From the NCBI RefSeq assembly GCF_000359125.1, contig NZ_CAAF010000060.1, forward strand, positions 1 through 39,603: DNA of 39,603 nucleotides, in the 5' to 3' direction. Below the pieces are notes generated by a model that searched no databases, had not been told where the DNA came from, and saw nothing but the letters and a program-made list of their open reading frames with translations. Of this stretch, positions 31,929 to 39,603 are shown piece by piece. The DNA is from Mesorhizobium sp. STM 4661. GTDB taxonomy: Bacteria > Pseudomonadota > Alphaproteobacteria > Rhizobiales > Rhizobiaceae. Each line of letters begins with the position of its first letter. Position 1 is the stretch's first letter. A program made the position numbers and the translations under genes.

Positions 31929-34292
31929 TCAGAAGCGGGTCGATATGCCGAAGTTGAATTCCTGCACGTCGTCGGTCGCTTCCTCCTTGACCGGGACCGC
32001 ATAGTCGATGCGGATCGGGCCGAAGGGCGAAGCCCACATCAGGCCGACGCCGACCGAAGCGCGCCACTCCATGCCGGTTGTGGAAGGATCGACACCATCG
32101 ACCTTATTGCCGTAAAGCGTTGCCGCATCGGCGAAAACCGCACCACGCAGGCCGAAGCTTTCCGGGATCACCGGCAGCGGAAACTGGGCTTCCGCCGAAG
32201 CATTGAAATAGGTGGTGCCGCCAAGATGGTCGCCAGCGCCATCGTTATCCACGGGGCCGATACCGCCATAAGCGAAGCCACGGATCATGCGGTCGGTGCT
32301 CTGGAAGTGATCGAAGATGCGCAGGTCGCCGCTGCCATAGCCCTGGACATGGCCGGCGCCGCCCGAAATGAGGCCGACCAGATCGAGTTGCTCCGACAAT
32401 GTCTGATAGTAGCTGCCGCGCGCCGTGACCTTGACGTACTTGGCGTCGCCACCAAGACCTGCAAATTCGGTGGTGACGTTGGCATAGATGCCGTCATGCG
32501 GGTTCTTCATGTCGTCGATGGTGTTGTAGAGCAGGCCGAGGCTGACCGACGACTTGAGCCACGGGCTCTGATCGATGCCATCCAGGATTGCCGTGGAGAC
32601 GGTGCACTTGGTGGGATCGTAAATCCCGTCGGTCTGGCAACCGTCGTCGAGCTCATACTTCTCCTGCGAGATATTGTAAGCAAGCTGGGTCGAGATGTTG
32701 TCGGTGATCGGCAGGCCGAAGCGAACCGTCGCCCCCAGCGTCTCGCTGTTGTAATCGGAGTAGTCCCTGGTCCGTTGGTAGATATCGAAACCGGCGGCGA
32801 TGCGCCGTCCAAGGAAATACGGCTCGGTGAAGGAGAGGCTGTAGTCGCGCGAATTGCTACCACCGCCGGCCGAGAGTTTGATGAACTGGCCGCGGCCGAG
32901 GAAGTTGCGCTCGGTGATCGAGCCTTCGACGGACGGTCCTGCGGTATCGCCGCCGGTCGAATAGCCGGCGCCGACCGAGAACTCGCCGGTCGATTTCTCG
33001 ACAACGTCGACCACTAGCACGACCTGGTCGGGCTGCGAGCCTGGCACTGTCGAAACGTCGACTTTTTCAAAATAACCGAGCGCTTCCAGGCGCTTCTTCG
33101 CGCGCTGGATGAGAACCTGATTGAAGGCATCGCCCTCGCTCACGTCGAATTCGCGGCGAATGACGTAGTCGCGCGTCCGATCGTTGCCGCGAATTTCGAT
33201 GCGTTCGACATAGGCCTTGGTGCCCTGGTCGATCGTATAGACGACCGAAATGGTGTGGTTCTCGAAATTACGGTCGCCGCGCGGCGTCACCTGGGCGAAG
33301 GCATAGCCCGAACCGGCGACCTTTTCCGTCAGCGCGATGATGGTGTCCTCGACATTCTTGGCGTTGTAGACGTCGCCCTTGCGGGTCTCGACCACCGATT
33401 CCAGCGACTTGCCGTCGACCTCGGGAATTGTGCTCTCGACGCTAACGTCGCCGAATGTGTAGCGGTCGCCTTCCTGCACGGTAATGGTCACCGTGTATTT
33501 GTTGGTGGCGTTGTCGAGTTCGCCAACCGCCGAGACGACCTGGAAGTCGGCATAACCGTGATTGTAGTAGAAGCGGCGCAGCAGCTCCTGGTCGGCGTTC
33601 AGCTTGTCCTCGTCATAGACGTCGTCGCGCAACACGAAGGAAAGCCAGGTCGAGCGCTTGGTGTTGATCACGTCCGATAGCCGGCGGCTCGAATAGGCGC
33701 TGTTGCCGACGAAATTGATCGCCGCGATCTGGGTGCGGTCGCCTTCATTGATGTTGAAGACCACGTTCACGCGGTTGTCGCCGAGATCCATGATCTGGGT
33801 GGTCACGGCGGCGTCATCACGGCCGATGCGCCTGTAGGCGGCCTTGACCGCCTCGACGTCGGCATCGAGCGTCGCCTGCGAGAACGTTCCGCGCGGCTTC
33901 AACTGGACCGCTGCCGTCAGGGCGTTGTCCTTGAGCTTCTTGTTGCCCTGGAACAGCACCTGGTTGACGACCTGATACTCGGAAACCTTGATGACCAGCG
34001 TCGAGCCGACCTGGTTGATCTGGACGTCGGAGAACAGGCCGGTGCCGAACAGCGCCTTCACCGCATCGTCGATGTCGGAGCTGGAAAACGCCTTGCCGGG
34101 CTTGATCGAGACGTAGTTGCGGATGGTGTCGGCATCGACACGCTGATTGCCGCTGACTTCAACTCTCGAGACAACAGCGGCCTCGGCCGCCGATGTGGCC
34201 ACGAACTGCACTGCGAGCGCACCTGGCACGACCAGGGCGGCGGACAAGGCCACCGCGGACGCGGCGCTCAGAAACTTGGATGCTGCCTTCAT
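31929..34292 (-). CDS. bamA: Outer membrane protein assembly factor BamA
   Basis: BamA is the beta-barrel core of the machine that inserts outer-membrane proteins. The 787-residue precursor has a signal peptide (about 1-37, ASAVALSAALVVPGALAVQF-like run, cleaved near the AEA motif), five POTRA domains (about 40-430; first VSRVEVSGNQRVDADTIRNYVSI, last VERIEIRGNDRTRDYVIRREFDV), and a C-terminal barrel ending in a Phe (FGISTRF), the usual recognition end. The VRGF-type loop 6 motif is seen as IRGFAYGGIGP. The ATG at 34292 starts MKAASKFLS. It follows rseP with a 217-bp gap containing a hairpin. Confidence 0.96.
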   Translation of the reverse strand: MKAASKFLSAASAVALSAALVVPGALAVQFVATSAAEAAVVSRVEVSGNQRVDADTIRNYVSIKPGKAFSSSDIDDAVKALFGTGLFSDVQINQVGSTLVIKVSEYQVVNQVLFQGNKKLKDNALTAAVQLKPRGTFSQATLDADVEAVKAAYRRIGRDDAAVTTQIMDLGDNRVNVVFNINEGDRTQIAAINFVGNSAYSSRRLSDVINTKRSTWLSFVLRDDVYDEDKLNADQELLRRFYYNHGYADFQVVSAVGELDNATNKYTVTITVQEGDRYTFGDVSVESTIPEVDGKSLESVVETRKGDVYNAKNVEDTIIALTEKVAGSGYAFAQVTPRGDRNFENHTISVVYTIDQGTKAYVERIEIRGNDRTRDYVIRREFDVSEGDAFNQVLIQRAKKRLEALGYFEKVDVSTVPGSQPDQVVLVVDVVEKSTGEFSVGAGYSTGGDTAGPSVEGSITERNFLGRGQFIKLSAGGGSNSRDYSLSFTEPYFLGRRIAAGFDIYQRTRDYSDYNSETLGATVRFGLPITDNISTQLAYNISQEKYELDDGCQTDGIYDPTKCTVSTAILDGIDQSPWLKSSVSLGLLYNTIDDMKNPHDGIYANVTTEFAGLGGDAKYVKVTARGSYYQTLSEQLDLVGLISGGAGHVQGYGSGDLRIFDHFQSTDRMIRGFAYGGIGPVDNDGAGDHLGGTTYFNASAEAQFPLPVIPESFGLRGAVFADAATLYGNKVDGVDPSTTGMEWRASVGVGLMWASPFGPIRIDYAVPVKEEATDDVQEFNFGISTRF

Positions 34293-34422
34293 CGGGCTTT
34301 TGTACCTTTTCTCGTAGTCCCCACGGCGAGAAAACCGGACGTGCGGTAATTTCTCCTACCGTATTAACCGGATTTTCCTTACACGCAAGGCTTCTGGTTA
34401 ATTTGTAATTACTTAACCTTGG

Positions 34423-34444
34423 GGCGTGGCTTTCGCGTCACGCC
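34423..34444 (-). terminator. Hairpin between rseP and bamA
   Basis: GGCGTG (34423-34428) pairs with CACGCC (34439-34444) around a 10-base loop, with flanking G/C runs that can extend the stem. On the minus strand it lies after the rseP stop. The bases that follow are only partly T-rich (CCAAGGTTAAG), so it may be a partial terminator or a structured 5' leader of bamA. The rest of the gap shows nothing I can name. Confidence 0.35.
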
Positions 34445-34509
34445 AACCCCCGTGCATGGTAAACGGCGTCTCAACATTGGTGGTGCCGAAGCCAGATTTC
34501 TTCATGATT

Positions 34510-35652
34510 TCAGCATCCAAACAGATCGTTCCAGAAAACGAAGCCCATGAAGCCCAGGACCAGAATCAGGCCGCTCCTGTAGGCCATTTCCATCATCCGT
34601 TCCGACACCGGCCGCCGGATGACGGCCTCCACGCCGTAGAACAACAGATGGCCGCCGTCGAGGGGGGGAATCGGCAAGAGATTGAGAATCCCGATCCCGA
34701 CCGACAACAGCGCAACAAGCTGCACGAGCCACTCAAAACCCAGCTTTGCCGCCTTGCCGGCCATATCGGCGATCTTCACCGGCCCGCCAAGCTGGCATTT
34801 GTCCTCGCGCCCGACGGCGAAACGCTGCAGGAACTGACCGGTGCGCTGGATGATATAGCCGGTTTCCTCGACCGCGGCCGTCAGTGCGCCGACCGGACTG
34901 TAGGTGATCAGCCGGGGCTGGCCGATCTCCTTGTTGTTGACGACGCCGATCACGGCCACCTTGACCTTGTTGCCCAGCGCATCCTGCTGCTCCACCAGTT
35001 GCGGCGTCGCGGTAACGGTGACCTCCTTGCCGCCGCGCAGCATGACGAAGGTAATGGTATCGCCGGCGCGGCCAGAGACCAGGCGCTGGACATCGGAGAA
35101 GGTCTCGACCTTGCTGCCGTCGACGCTGACGAATCGGTCGCCGGGCATGATTCCGGCCTTCGCCGCCGGGCTATCGGCCGTGACTTCGGCCACCATCGGT
35201 TCCGAGACATAGCGGCCATAGGCCGAAAACAGCACGGCAAAGACGGCGATGGTCAGCAGGAAATTGAACAGCGGACCGGCCACCACCGTCGCCGCGCGCT
35301 TCCAGATCGGCTGCGTGTGGAAGGCGACCTTGCGTTCGGCATCGGTCAGCGATTCGAGCTCTTCCGAACCGGGCTGGCTTGAGGTGGCGTTCATGTCGCC
35401 GACGAATTTGACATAGCCGCCGAGCGGTATGGCGCAGAGTTTCCAGCGCGTGCCATGGCTATCATTGAAGCCGAAGAGTTCCGGGCCGAAGCCGATCGAA
35501 AAGGCTTGTACGCCGATACCGCACCAGCGGCCTACGAGGTAGTGGCCCATTTCGTGGACGAACACCACCACGGTCAGCACAAACAGGAAAGGCACCAGCG
35601 TGCCGAGGAAAAAGCCCTCCGTGCTGAAAACCGCTTGAAGAATCTCGTTCAA
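34510..35652 (-). CDS. rseP: Site-2 intramembrane metalloprotease RseP
   Basis: RseP cleaves anti-sigma factors and signal-peptide remnants in the inner membrane. The 380-residue product has the zinc motif HExxH in VFVHEMGHYLVGRW (about residues 33-38), a second membrane part with the LDG motif in NLLPIPPLDGGHLLFYG (about 315-330), and a PDZ domain (about 150-235; GIMPGDRFVSVDGSKV). Four membrane segments are predicted from the hydrophobic runs. The length suits the single-PDZ alphaproteobacterial form. It sits between cdsA and bamA. In many bacteria dxr lies between cdsA and rseP; here only 121 bp of non-coding DNA do. Confidence 0.95.
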   Translation of the reverse strand: MNEILQAVFSTEGFFLGTLVPFLFVLTVVVFVHEMGHYLVGRWCGIGVQAFSIGFGPELFGFNDSHGTRWKLCAIPLGGYVKFVGDMNATSSQPGSEELESLTDAERKVAFHTQPIWKRAATVVAGPLFNFLLTIAVFAVLFSAYGRYVSEPMVAEVTADSPAAKAGIMPGDRFVSVDGSKVETFSDVQRLVSGRAGDTITFVMLRGGKEVTVTATPQLVEQQDALGNKVKVAVIGVVNNKEIGQPRLITYSPVGALTAAVEETGYIIQRTGQFLQRFAVGREDKCQLGGPVKIADMAGKAAKLGFEWLVQLVALLSVGIGILNLLPIPPLDGGHLLFYGVEAVIRRPVSERMMEMAYRSGLILVLGFMGFVFWNDLFGC

Positions 35653-35773
35653 TTCATGCCCTCAAATTCGTCCGCAGCCAGATTCTTCCGCGACACGGGG
35701 GTGCGCCGCGACTGTGACATCAATCCGGGCGAATCCATGGCGCATCCATGGCCACGCCAAGAAACAATGCCGT

Positions 35774-36589
35774 TCAAGCTGGAAACAGCCCCTGTGCCGG
35801 ATGGTCGGCGGTCGCCGAAATCCAGCCGATGACGTATAGGGCAAAAGCGGCCGCGACAAGCCCGTCGACCCGGTCCATGACGCCGCCATGGCCAGGTATC
35901 AGCGCGCCCGAATCCTTGCGGCCGTGGCGGCGCTTCACCCACGATTCGAAGAGATCGCCGGCCTGGGAGACGATCGAAAGCACCAGCGCAACGACACCGA
36001 GCATGGCAAGATTGCCCGCCCCTGACACGGCGGCCAGCAGCAGCCCGGCAATCACGCCGCCAACGGCGCCGCCAAGCGCACCGCTCTGCGTCTTGCCCGG
36101 CGAGATCGAGGGCGCCAGTTTCGGACCGCCGACGCTGCGGCCGACGAAATAGGCAAAGATGTCGGTCGCCCAAACCACTGCGAAGAGAAAAAGAATGGCA
36201 ACGAGGCCGGGATGGTCGCCGTCACGCAAAAAAGCAAGCGACAGGCCGGAAACGGCCGCATAGGCAAGGCCAGATGCTTCCCACTGCCCCGACTGGCGCA
36301 GCGAAGCCGCGATCGCGGTGACGACGACCAGCAAGACGACAAGACCCAGCAGCCAGAAGGCCGGCAGGCCGGCGATCAAGGCGCCGACGAAGACCACAAG
36401 CAGCGCCTCGGGCAGAAAGCCAAGACCCGGGCTGGCGGTCGGGCGGCACATCCGCGTCCATTCGTGGAAGATCACAGCCGCCATGGCGGCACACAGCAAG
36501 CGGAACGGCAGTCCGCCAAGCCAGGTCAGGCCAAGCGTGGCGGCGGCAAGCACGAGAGAGGAAATGACACGAAGCTGGAGGTTGCTCAT
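35774..36589 (-). CDS. cdsA: Phosphatidate cytidylyltransferase
   Basis: CdsA makes CDP-diacylglycerol from phosphatidate and CTP, the branch point of phospholipid synthesis. The 271-residue membrane protein has about seven hydrophobic helices, and its C-terminal half carries the family signature KRRHGRKDSGALIPGHGGV followed by MDRVDG. The signature is intact. I chose the ATG at 36589 because it overlaps the uppS stop (ATGA) and has AAGGG in front; the frame is open further upstream but that stretch is Arg-rich and antisense-like. CTP for this reaction is made by pyrG earlier in the window. Confidence 0.94.
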   Translation of the reverse strand: MSNLQLRVISSLVLAAATLGLTWLGGLPFRLLCAAMAAVIFHEWTRMCRPTASPGLGFLPEALLVVFVGALIAGLPAFWLLGLVVLLVVVTAIAASLRQSGQWEASGLAYAAVSGLSLAFLRDGDHPGLVAILFLFAVVWATDIFAYFVGRSVGGPKLAPSISPGKTQSGALGGAVGGVIAGLLLAAVSGAGNLAMLGVVALVLSIVSQAGDLFESWVKRRHGRKDSGALIPGHGGVMDRVDGLVAAAFALYVIGWISATADHPAQGLFPA

Positions 36590-37317
36590 CCCTTGGCCGT
36601 CACAGCGACGTCCTGGGCGCCAAGCCCACCGAAACGGCGCTCGCGGCCGGCGAAATCGCGCAATGCATCGACCAAATGCTCGCGGCTGAAATCGGGCCAG
36701 TAACAAGGCAGGAAGACGAGTTCGCTATAGGCCGCCTGCCACAGCAGGAAATTCGACAGCCTGAGCTCGCCGCTGGTGCGTATGACCAGTTCCGGGTCCG
36801 GAATGCCCTTGGTGTCGAGGGCGCCGGCAAAGGACTCGGCCGTGATCGCCTCGCTGTCGAGTTCGCCGCGCGCCACGGCGGAGGCAAGCTTGCGCGCCGT
36901 GCGCACGATCTCATCGCGTCCGCCATAGTTGAAAGCGATGATCAGGGTCAGCGCGGTGTTGCGCACGGTCAGCGTTTCGGCCTCTTCAAGCAGTGTCCTG
37001 ATATCTGACTGCAGCCCTGTCCTGTCACCGATGATCCTGACCCGCACGCCGCTCTGATGCAGTTCGGCGAGATCGCGGCGGATGAAGAGTTTCAGGAGGC
37101 CCATCAGGTCGCTGACTTCGGACTTCGGCCGCGACCAGTTTTCCGATGAGAAGGCGTAGACGGTCAGGAAGGAAATACCAAGGCCGGGGGCGGCCCGGAC
37201 CGTCTTGCGCAACGCCTCGACGCCGGCCCGATGCCCGGCAAGCCGCGGCATGCCGCGTGCCTTGGCCCAGCGTCCATTTCCGTCCATGATTATCGCGACA
37301 TGCGCGGGGCTTGTCAT
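36586..37317 (-). CDS. uppS: Undecaprenyl diphosphate synthase (isoprenyl transferase)
   Basis: UppS makes the C55 lipid carrier for peptidoglycan and O-antigen by adding isopentenyl units to farnesyl diphosphate. The 243-residue cis-prenyltransferase has the active-site MDGNGRWAKARGMPR (Asp at about 12), GHRAGVEAL, FLTVYAFSSENWSRP, FNYGGRDEI and the C-terminal PDPELVIRTSGELRLSNFLL. All motifs are intact. It begins 28 bp after the frr stop and is coupled to cdsA by an ATGA overlap. Confidence 0.97.
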   Translation of the reverse strand: MTSPAHVAIIMDGNGRWAKARGMPRLAGHRAGVEALRKTVRAAPGLGISFLTVYAFSSENWSRPKSEVSDLMGLLKLFIRRDLAELHQSGVRVRIIGDRTGLQSDIRTLLEEAETLTVRNTALTLIIAFNYGGRDEIVRTARKLASAVARGELDSEAITAESFAGALDTKGIPDPELVIRTSGELRLSNFLLWQAAYSELVFLPCYWPDFSREHLVDALRDFAGRERRFGGLGAQDVAVTAKG

Positions 37318-37345
37318 AGTTTCGCTTTCAGGTCGACCGCCTACC

Positions 37346-37900
37346 TTAAACTTGCATGATTTCAGCTTCCTTATCGGAAAGCAGATGGTCGATCGTGCTG
37401 ATCATCTCGTCGGTAAGCTTCTGGACCTGATCGGAGCGCTTGCGCTGATCGTCCTCGCTGATATCGCCGTCCTTTTCCGCCTTCTTGAGAAAGTCCATGC
37501 CGTCGCGGCGCACATGGCGCACGGCAACGCGGGCGTTCTCGGCATAACCGTGCGAGATCTTGACCAGTTCCTTGCGGCGCTGTTCGTTGAGCTCGGGCAG
37601 CGGAATTCTAAGATTGGTGCCGTCGACGATCGGGTTGAAGCCGAGATTGGATTCACGGATGGCGCGGTCGACCGCGCCGACCATCGACTTGTCCCAGACC
37701 GACACCGAAATCATGCGTGGCTCGGGCACCGACACATTCGCCACCTGGTTGATCGGCATGGTGGTGCCATAGGCTTGCACCTGGATGGCGTCGAGCAGAT
37801 TGCTCGAAGCGCGGCCGGTTCGCAGCGAAGCCAGATCGTGTTTGAACGCCGCGATCGCCCCGTCCATGCGCCGCTTGAGATCATCGTATTCGCCACTCAT
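37346..37900 (-). CDS. frr: Ribosome recycling factor
   Basis: RRF releases ribosomes from mRNA after termination together with EF-G. The 184-residue product has the standard length and motifs: DDLKRRMDGAIAAFKHDLASLRTGRAS, YGTTMPINQVANVSVPEPRM, and the C-terminal helix with DQVQKLTDEMISTIDHLLSDKE. I chose the ATG at 37900 because GGAG lies six bases upstream; the adjacent in-frame ATG at 37903 is also possible. A longer frame to 37993 would add residues with no family match. It is followed by uppS after 28 bp. The gap to pyrH is 123 bp with nothing recognisable. Confidence 0.96.
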   Translation of the reverse strand: MSGEYDDLKRRMDGAIAAFKHDLASLRTGRASSNLLDAIQVQAYGTTMPINQVANVSVPEPRMISVSVWDKSMVGAVDRAIRESNLGFNPIVDGTNLRIPLPELNEQRRKELVKISHGYAENARVAVRHVRRDGMDFLKKAEKDGDISEDDQRKRSDQVQKLTDEMISTIDHLLSDKEAEIMQV

Positions 37901-38023
37901 CATCGTCTCCTCGACCCGTTGGCCCGGGTTCACTGTTTCAGGGGGAAAACCCCATGCATGAGTCTCAATCCGAAAATCCGCTTTTTTGTTCACGCGGACC
38001 TTCGGTTCGGGATTTGCTCCCGA

Positions 38024-38746
38024 TCAGCTGTCCGCGACGACCGTGCAGCGGCCGCCACCCCTCAGAATATCCCCAAAGCCGCCCTTCTCGTGTATCGAAT
38101 AGACGATTATCGGAATGTTGTTTTCGCGCGCAAGTGCAATCGCAGCCGTATCCATGATCGAAAGCCCGCGTTTTATCACTTCGGCATGGCTGATGCGCTC
38201 GAAGCGCGTCGCGTTCGGGTCTTTCTTGGGATCGGCCGAGTAGACGCCGTCAACCTGGGTGCCCTTGAACAGCGCATCGGCGCCGATTTCGGCGGCGCGA
38301 AGTGCCGCGGCCGAATCGGTGGTGAAGAAGGGATTTCCGGTGCCGCCGGCGAAAATGACAACCTTGCCCTGGTTCATGTAAGCGGTCGCCTGGCGCTGGG
38401 AAAAACTCTCGCAAAGCTCAGGCATGGCGATCGCCGACAGAACCACGGCGTCGACGCCGATCTTGTTCAGCGAGGTGCGCAGCGCCAGCGAGTTGATAAC
38501 CGTGGCAAGCATGCCCATGTGGTCGCCGGTGACGCGATCGCCACCCTTGGACGCGACCGCCACACCGCGAAAGATGTTGCCGCCGCCGATGACGACGCCG
38601 ACCTCGATGCCGAGCGCGCGAGCCTCGGCGATGTCGGCGGCGATGCGATCGACGACCGACACGTCGATGCCGAAATGCTGCTCACCCATCAACGCTTCGC
38701 CCGATGCTTTGAGCAAGACACGTCGGTAGAGGGGCTTCACCGTCAT
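38024..38746 (-). CDS. pyrH: UMP kinase (uridylate kinase)
   Basis: UMP kinase makes UDP from UMP and is a feedback-regulated step of pyrimidine synthesis, upstream of the CTP synthase also in this window. The 240-residue amino-acid-kinase-fold product has YRRVLLKASGEALMG, VVIGGGNIFRG, DHMGMLATVINSLAL, VIFAGGTGNPFFTTDSAAAL and GVYSADPKKDP. Motifs are intact. I chose the ATG at 38746 because GAGGA precedes it and homologues start MTVKPLYRRVLLK; a longer frame to 38833 is Arg-rich and unlikely. In many bacteria tsf lies upstream of pyrH; here an aldo/keto reductase does, separated by a strong hairpin. Confidence 0.96.
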   Translation of the reverse strand: MTVKPLYRRVLLKASGEALMGEQHFGIDVSVVDRIAADIAEARALGIEVGVVIGGGNIFRGVAVASKGGDRVTGDHMGMLATVINSLALRTSLNKIGVDAVVLSAIAMPELCESFSQRQATAYMNQGKVVIFAGGTGNPFFTTDSAAALRAAEIGADALFKGTQVDGVYSADPKKDPNATRFERISHAEVIKRGLSIMDTAAIALARENNIPIIVYSIHEKGGFGDILRGGGRCTVVADS

Positions 38747-38816
38747 CTGGTCCTCGTCATTGTGCATGTGACGCCTTCGGGCGCCGCGCCCGGAAACACT
38801 GGCTCCGATACACGAA

Positions 38817-38842
38817 GGGCGCCGCGATGTCACGCGGCGCCC
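38817..38842 (-). terminator. Strong hairpin between aldo/keto reductase and pyrH
   Basis: A perfect 10-bp stem, GGGCGCCGCG / CGCGGCGCCC, has a 6-base loop. It lies 37 bp past the stop of the aldo/keto reductase gene and 71 bp before pyrH. On the minus strand it is followed by TTCGTGTATC, which has only scattered T residues. It likely terminates the reductase transcript, so pyrH probably has its own promoter in the 70 bp that remain. Confidence 0.6.
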
Positions 38843-38878
38843 GAGCCGGAAACTTGAGATCGTGGACTGAGGTAACCG

Positions 38879-39603
38879 TCAGCTCACGCCGGCAAAAGTT
38901 CCTTGCATGAGCAGGTCCGGCAGATAGCTTGCCGGCTTGTCGCCAACCGCCTGGCCACCTGTCAGGCCGCCTTGTATTTCCGGGTCGAAAAACGAATACG
39001 GGAAGGGCGTGACCGGCCGGCTCACCGCATCGAGCCGCGCCCGAAGGTCTTCGGGAATGTCGAAATCGAGCGCACCGAGATTGTCCTTGAGCTGGTCAAG
39101 CCTGGTGGCGCCGACGATCACGGACGCAATGCCCGGCCGGTTTGCCGTCCAGTTCAGGGCGACCTGCGCCATGCCGCGGCCGAGCTGGCCGGCAACCGTC
39201 TCCAGTTCGGCGACGATTTGCCAGTTGCGATCGGTGAATTTCTGGAAGCCGGGATTGCTCGAACCACGCATCGTCTCCAGCCTGCCGCCGTCCTTGACGA
39301 TTGTGGCGGAACGGTATTTTCCGCTGAGCAGGCCGCTGGCCAGCGGGCTCCAGACCATGATCCCGGCGCCATGGCGCGTGCCGAACGGCACGAACTCGTG
39401 CTCGATGTTGCGCTCGGCCAGCGAATATTCGAGCTGAAGCGCTGAAACCGGTTCATAGCCGCGATGCTCGGCGACCGCCTGCGCCCGGCTTGCATACCAG
39501 GCCGGCACGTCGGAGAGACCGACATGCCGGATCTTTCCGGCGCGCACCAGATCGTCAAGCGTCCGCATCACCTCCTCCGGCGGCGTCAGCCTGTCCCAGG
39601 CGT
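38879..39603 (-). CDS. Aldo/keto reductase (N-terminus cut off by the window)
   Basis: The frame is open to the window edge and continues beyond it. The 240 visible residues are the C-terminal two thirds of an aldo/keto reductase, a TIM-barrel NADPH-dependent oxidoreductase. Visible are WDRLTPPEEVMRTLDDLVRAGKIRHVGLSD, LQLEYSLAERNIEHEFVPF, VWSPLASGLLSGKYR, and the NADPH-binding ending VALNWTANRPGIASVIVGATRLDQLKDNLGAL. The catalytic Asp, Tyr and Lys lie in the missing part, so activity cannot be judged. The substrate is unknown. It lies just upstream of pyrH, where tsf is found in many bacteria. Confidence 0.9.
   Translation of the reverse strand, partial: AWDRLTPPEEVMRTLDDLVRAGKIRHVGLSDVPAWYASRAQAVAEHRGYEPVSALQLEYSLAERNIEHEFVPFGTRHGAGIMVWSPLASGLLSGKYRSATIVKDGGRLETMRGSSNPGFQKFTDRNWQIVAELETVAGQLGRGMAQVALNWTANRPGIASVIVGATRLDQLKDNLGALDFDIPEDLRARLDAVSRPVTPFPYSFFDPEIQGGLTGGQAVGDKPASYLPDLLMQGTFAGVS

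Noticed and set aside
31809..33017. A 402-codon plus-strand open frame starting with TTG in the bamA 3' region
   Set aside because: It is antisense to the bamA barrel and starts inside a palindromic repeat.
34378..34425. TTAACC/GGTTAA inverted motif upstream of bamA as an operator
   Set aside because: The 6-bp arms in an AT-rich stretch are too short to be significant alone.
37205..38857. A 550-codon plus-strand open frame opposite uppS, frr and pyrH
   Set aside because: The three genes on the minus strand have intact family motifs; the plus frame has none.

Overview
The window reads as chromosomal DNA of a Rhizobiales alphaproteobacterium, most likely Mesorhizobium or a close relative. The evidence is GC-rich coding sequence, an alphaproteobacterial SOS box in front of lexA, a DUF982 gene, EcfG-type promoter candidates, several rhizobial-style intergenic palindromes, and the gene order pyrH-frr-uppS-cdsA-rseP-bamA-lpxD-fabZ-lpxA-lpxI-lpxB. 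No genome search could be run, so the genus is an inference.

Left part (1-7517): the last codons of what looks like an RTX-type secreted protein, then a two-gene minus-strand operon (DUF982 protein and a 55-residue membrane protein). A plus-strand carbohydrate block follows: a GT4 glycosyltransferase, an amylo-alpha-1,6-glucosidase-like enzyme, a membrane-anchored trehalose-6-phosphate synthase (otsA) and the phosphatase otsB, which overlaps otsA. Two EcfG (general stress sigma factor) promoter candidates lie in front of the first and third genes. A DUF1697 gene runs the opposite way.

Middle (7537-21217): pyrG, an L,D-transpeptidase, secG and tpiA on the minus strand. Divergent from them is a compact plus-strand run, ppiD-trpD-trpC-moaC-moeA, then lexA behind its SOS box. 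comEC converges on lexA and the two stop regions overlap.

Accessory patch (about 21300-24058): about 2.75 kb sits between the divergent comEC and gltX genes. It carries a class III adenylate cyclase with TolB-like and TPR regions, plus about 490 bp of apparently non-coding DNA ending in an IS-end-like direct repeat. A segment of about 167 bp containing the comEC start and the upstream region is present on both sides at about 93% identity, leaving a 29-codon comEC remnant beside gltX. This is the clearest rearrangement in the window.

Right part (24246-39603): gltX and gltA on plus, then two inverted arrays of 7-bp repeats filling the gltA/lpxB convergent gap. The rest is a minus-strand envelope cluster for lipid A (lpxD, fabZ, lpxA, lpxI, lpxB), outer-membrane protein assembly (bamA), site-2 proteolysis (rseP), phospholipid and undecaprenyl precursors (cdsA, uppS), ribosome recycling (frr) and UMP kinase (pyrH). 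No dxr lies between cdsA and rseP, and an aldo/keto reductase, not tsf, lies upstream of pyrH. No tRNA, rRNA, CRISPR array or intact transposase was seen. Most genes are ordinary housekeeping genes; the interest lies in the stress-sugar block, the comEC/gltX insertion and the intergenic repeats.
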